DNA of 64,000 bases from Candidatus Bathyarchaeota archaeon (lineage in GTDB: Archaea; Thermoproteota; Bathyarchaeia; Bathyarchaeales; Bathycorpusculaceae): the NCBI GenBank assembly GCA_013388905.1, contig JACAEI010000031.1, positions 1-64,000 of the forward strand. Reading direction: 5' to 3'. The translations under genes were made by a program, and so were the position numbers. Positions 61,869 to 64,000 of the stretch are shown piece by piece. Within the stretch, counting starts at the first letter, position 1; each line of letters begins with the position of its first letter. The notes under the pieces are model-generated. The model made no database searches. It worked only from the letters and a program-made list of their open reading frames with translations, and had not been told where the DNA came from.

Positions 61869-63740
61869 TTAACCGCGTAGTTTTTCTAACGCCTTGTCAA
61901 CGTCTTCAAGGCCAAGCTTTTTGAGTGTCTTTGTTTTTGGAATGCCGTTCTTATCCCAACCTACTGCATTATAATATTTTATCTTGTACTCTTCCACCTG
62001 AGTCTTATTAACAGCTTTTCCCTTGTATGGTCCCGAAGGTAGTGGTTCATAAAATCTTGGCGGATTTTCATCGTGAATTTTAGGTTTCCATTTCACGTCT
62101 GGACCACCTAAAAGCAGCATTGCCCTCTGTAACTGCAATATGCGCAAAGCTTTTGTTTTATACCATTCTTCTTGTGTTAATTCTATGTCAGTTATTGCCT
62201 TGTAAAAGTCGAATTTAACTTTGCGCGGGACACCGAAAACGTTAAAGTTGCAGTGGACACCTGAATCGTTGAAAATTTCGCCCAACTCGCTTCCTGGTCC
62301 ATCTAACGGTAAAGCAGTCGTGGATGTGTGGTCTCCACCTTGAACTGAACAAGTATAGGAAATTGGTTCAGGGTAGTCTTTTCCGCTACGGATTCCGTGG
62401 GCACCAATGCCAATTCCCTTAGACTGAACAGCGTATTTTAGAACGTCTGTTTTTTTCTTTTCTCCGATTTTCAACGCTGCGCGATATGTTCCCTCCGCTA
62501 ATAAGTCACCTATGCCCTCTCTATAAGCAATTTTTTTGGCTAAGACAGCAAAAACTTCTGCGTCCCCCCAATGAAGTTCTATTCCATCTAAATCTTCCTT
62601 TGTCAATATTCCTCTTTGAAAGAGCTCAGCGGCAAATCCCATCACATTTCCTGTCTGTATGCCACAAAATCCTAAATCGTCAGCAAGCGATGAGAGAAAC
62701 ACGTTTTCTTCGGGAGTAAAAATTCCCAAGTTTGGACCCAAATATGCTTGCATTTCATAATCTGGATTGTCTGTTATCGCTCCTTTAAATTTTCCAGTCT
62801 TAACCATAGCTATCTTTAAGCAACAGGTTGGACAGCCAAAATCGCTCCAAGACTGTTTTATCCATACTCTATTTTCAAATTGGTCTACGCCGTAACTTTT
62901 TTCGTCGTGCCACTCATCCTGCCAATTCCGAACTGGCTCAGAGCTTGTTTTCGCTCCAACCTCGTAGCCACCTGAACCTGTTCCCCAGCGTCGCCACAAA
63001 ACATTTTCATATACATTATCATTTACTGCTTTAATTAGTCGTTTTATTTCCTTTATGTTTGCCACTTCTGGCAATGGTCCGGTGCCTTTAACTGCTATTG
63101 CTTTTAATTTTTTGGAACCCATTACTGCGCCATAGCCACCATAGCCCGCAGCATGTGTCCATTTTGCTGCAACCACAGCGGTGCGCACCCTATTCTCTCC
63201 AGCAGGTCCGATATACAGAAATGCTGGTTCTTTCAATTCGCCAAATTTTGGATAACGTTTTCTCAAAAATTCTTTGCTGTCGTTTGTAAGCATTGCTACT
63301 GTTTGCTTTGCATCTTTCCCCCATATATGACGAGCATCTTTAATTTCGACATCAGAATCCTTAATAAAAAGGTAAACAGGCGTTTCTGATTCACCAGTCA
63401 CTATGACACCATCATACCCTGCACATCTTAGCTCAACGCCAAATTCTCCAGCAACAGTTGATCCTACGACACCGTTGCTTTGCGGCGATTTGCCTGAAAC
63501 ACAAATTCTTCCACCTGGGTAATATCCTGTTAATGGACCAGTTAAGAATAGAAGAATGTTTTCTGATTTTAAAGGGTCTATTGTTTCCCATTTTTTGCCA
63601 AGTCTGTCCCAAAGAATTTTTGTTGCTAGACCTCTGCCGCCAATGTAGTCTTTTAGGATGCCATCTTCAATTTTTGTTTCTTTGATTGTTTCTGTTGAGA
63701 GGTTAACTTCTAAAATTTTTCCGGCATATCCCAGAATCAT
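61869..63740 (-). CDS. Aldehyde:ferredoxin oxidoreductase family protein (AOR2)
   Basis: 623 aa. N-terminal pterin-binding domain: GYAGKILEVNLSTETI, YIGGRGLATKILWD, GYGAVMGSKKLKAIAV. The cluster ligands differ from the canonical set: C303 and C306 are present (GCPTCCLKI), the third site is I310 although C307 is adjacent, and the fourth is C497 (VHCNF). A mononuclear W or Mo site with a [4Fe-4S] cluster is expected. It overlaps the upstream ferredoxin gene by 4 nt and is followed by the Cys-repeat gene. The substrate is unknown. Confidence 0.92.
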   Translation of the reverse strand: MILGYAGKILEVNLSTETIKETKIEDGILKDYIGGRGLATKILWDRLGKKWETIDPLKSENILLFLTGPLTGYYPGGRICVSGKSPQSNGVVGSTVAGEFGVELRCAGYDGVIVTGESETPVYLFIKDSDVEIKDARHIWGKDAKQTVAMLTNDSKEFLRKRYPKFGELKEPAFLYIGPAGENRVRTAVVAAKWTHAAGYGGYGAVMGSKKLKAIAVKGTGPLPEVANIKEIKRLIKAVNDNVYENVLWRRWGTGSGGYEVGAKTSSEPVRNWQDEWHDEKSYGVDQFENRVWIKQSWSDFGCPTCCLKIAMVKTGKFKGAITDNPDYEMQAYLGPNLGIFTPEENVFLSSLADDLGFCGIQTGNVMGFAAELFQRGILTKEDLDGIELHWGDAEVFAVLAKKIAYREGIGDLLAEGTYRAALKIGEKKKTDVLKYAVQSKGIGIGAHGIRSGKDYPEPISYTCSVQGGDHTSTTALPLDGPGSELGEIFNDSGVHCNFNVFGVPRKVKFDFYKAITDIELTQEEWYKTKALRILQLQRAMLLLGGPDVKWKPKIHDENPPRFYEPLPSGPYKGKAVNKTQVEEYKIKYYNAVGWDKNGIPKTKTLKKLGLEDVDKALEKLRG

Positions 63741-64000
63741 AAGTATTCCTCTGCTTGTTCGCCGTACATTTTGGTAGCCAAATCTTTTGCTATTTGCTCT
63801 GGCGTGCGCGCATAAAGTTTGTATGGACGTGTTCTTCTATGAACCATGGTTAGCACATTCCAGCCGCCTTCTTGGCATACTTTTACACATTGAGGATTGC
63901 CATTACACAAATCACAAATTACAACATGATTTTCCGTAGGATGCATGTGGGGGATTCTGCCTGGGCAAGCGTCTATGCATTTTCCACATGCAATGCAGGC
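63737..64000 (-). CDS. Ferredoxin-type 4Fe-4S protein of the AOR2 operon (5' end outside window)
   Basis: Partial: the gene runs off the window end, and the last 87 codons are seen. Two cluster motifs remain: C-I-A-C-G-K-C-I-D-A-C-P, then C-D-L-C-N-G-N-P-Q-C-V-K-V-C (C-x2-C-x5-C-x3-C). The tail is helical and ends EQAEEYL. It is the first known gene of the unit and its ATG-overlapping stop couples it to AOR2, so it is the likely electron acceptor or dedicated subunit. Further clusters may lie upstream. Confidence 0.85.
   Translation of the reverse strand, partial: ACIACGKCIDACPGRIPHMHPTENHVVICDLCNGNPQCVKVCQEGGWNVLTMVHRRTRPYKLYARTPEQIAKDLATKMYGEQAEEYL

Noticed and set aside
1-64000. CRISPR arrays, insertion sequences, rRNA, prophage genes
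   Set aside because: No regularly spaced repeats, transposase, integrase, rRNA or phage structural genes were seen while reading through.

Overview
The window is archaeal. The evidence is a bifunctional fructose-1,6-bisphosphate aldolase/phosphatase, Hel308 helicase, TFE-alpha, archaeal MBF1, an alpha-NAC with UBA tail, aTrm56, archaeal-type ThrRS and ProRS, ApgM, TATA-like boxes, frequent TTG/GTG starts and a tRNA with bulge-helix-bulge introns. The gene mix (peptide and amino-acid fermentation with aldehyde:ferredoxin oxidoreductases plus gluconeogenesis) fits a Bathyarchaeia-like member of the Thermoproteota. That placement is inference; there is no rRNA here to settle it.

Layout. 1-5.9 kb: a twice-interrupted tRNA-Arg(CCG), an RHH/winged-helix regulator divergent from fbp, a second regulator, a methyltransferase, a GT4 glycosyltransferase, a nucleotidyltransferase and a DUF2095-like protein. 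6-14.7 kb: a membrane protein with cytoplasmic coiled coil, ferredoxin, an AsnB-like/HDAC-like overlapping pair, purB, a Cys-rich DUF3795 protein and hel308. 14.8-18.0 kb: a sulfur-transfer operon (cysteine desulfurase, IscU scaffold, SufS, small protein). 18.1-22.8 kb: a MoxR-type ATPase with a probable CTG start, its VWA partner, and two convergent coiled-coil unknowns. 22.9-36.6 kb: a surface-glycan locus with TrmB regulator, flippase, glycosyltransferases, two nucleotide-sugar dehydrogenases, GalU, and a set resembling the WbpB/WbpD/WbpE pathway to 2,3-diacetamido uronic acids. It ends in a DUF354 gene whose 3' end overlaps tRNA-Val(UAC).

36.6-38.15 kb is a decayed strip: a frameshifted PD-(D/E)XK-like gene, a frameshifted Cys-rich DUF6485-like gene, and an N-terminally deleted, twice-frameshifted EamA transporter. 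38.1-43.7 kb is an information-processing block: DUF2110, HD-domain protein, TFE, Trm56, HflX and MBF1 on the minus strand, PUA protein and NAC on the plus strand. HflX has no ATG/GTG/TTG able to start its conserved N-terminus. 43.9-50.9 kb: PfkB kinase, small basic protein, thrS, ilvE, a class I aminotransferase and a five-repeat surface protein.

51-64 kb is catabolic: FAD oxidoreductase, AOR1, proS, apgM, an NAD-kinase-like protein, DUF1028, threonine dehydrogenase plus 2-amino-3-ketobutyrate CoA ligase, and a second AOR operon (ferredoxin, AOR2, and a small protein with four Cys exactly 18 residues apart). Aminotransferases and Tdh/Kbl would feed keto acids, aldehydes, glycine and acetyl-CoA into ferredoxin-linked oxidation; FBPA/P and ApgM supply the gluconeogenic direction. 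The most novel-looking items are the 18-residue Cys-repeat protein beside AOR2, the AsnB-like protein lacking its N-terminal Cys beside a deacetylase, and the start-codon anomalies of hflX and the MoxR gene.
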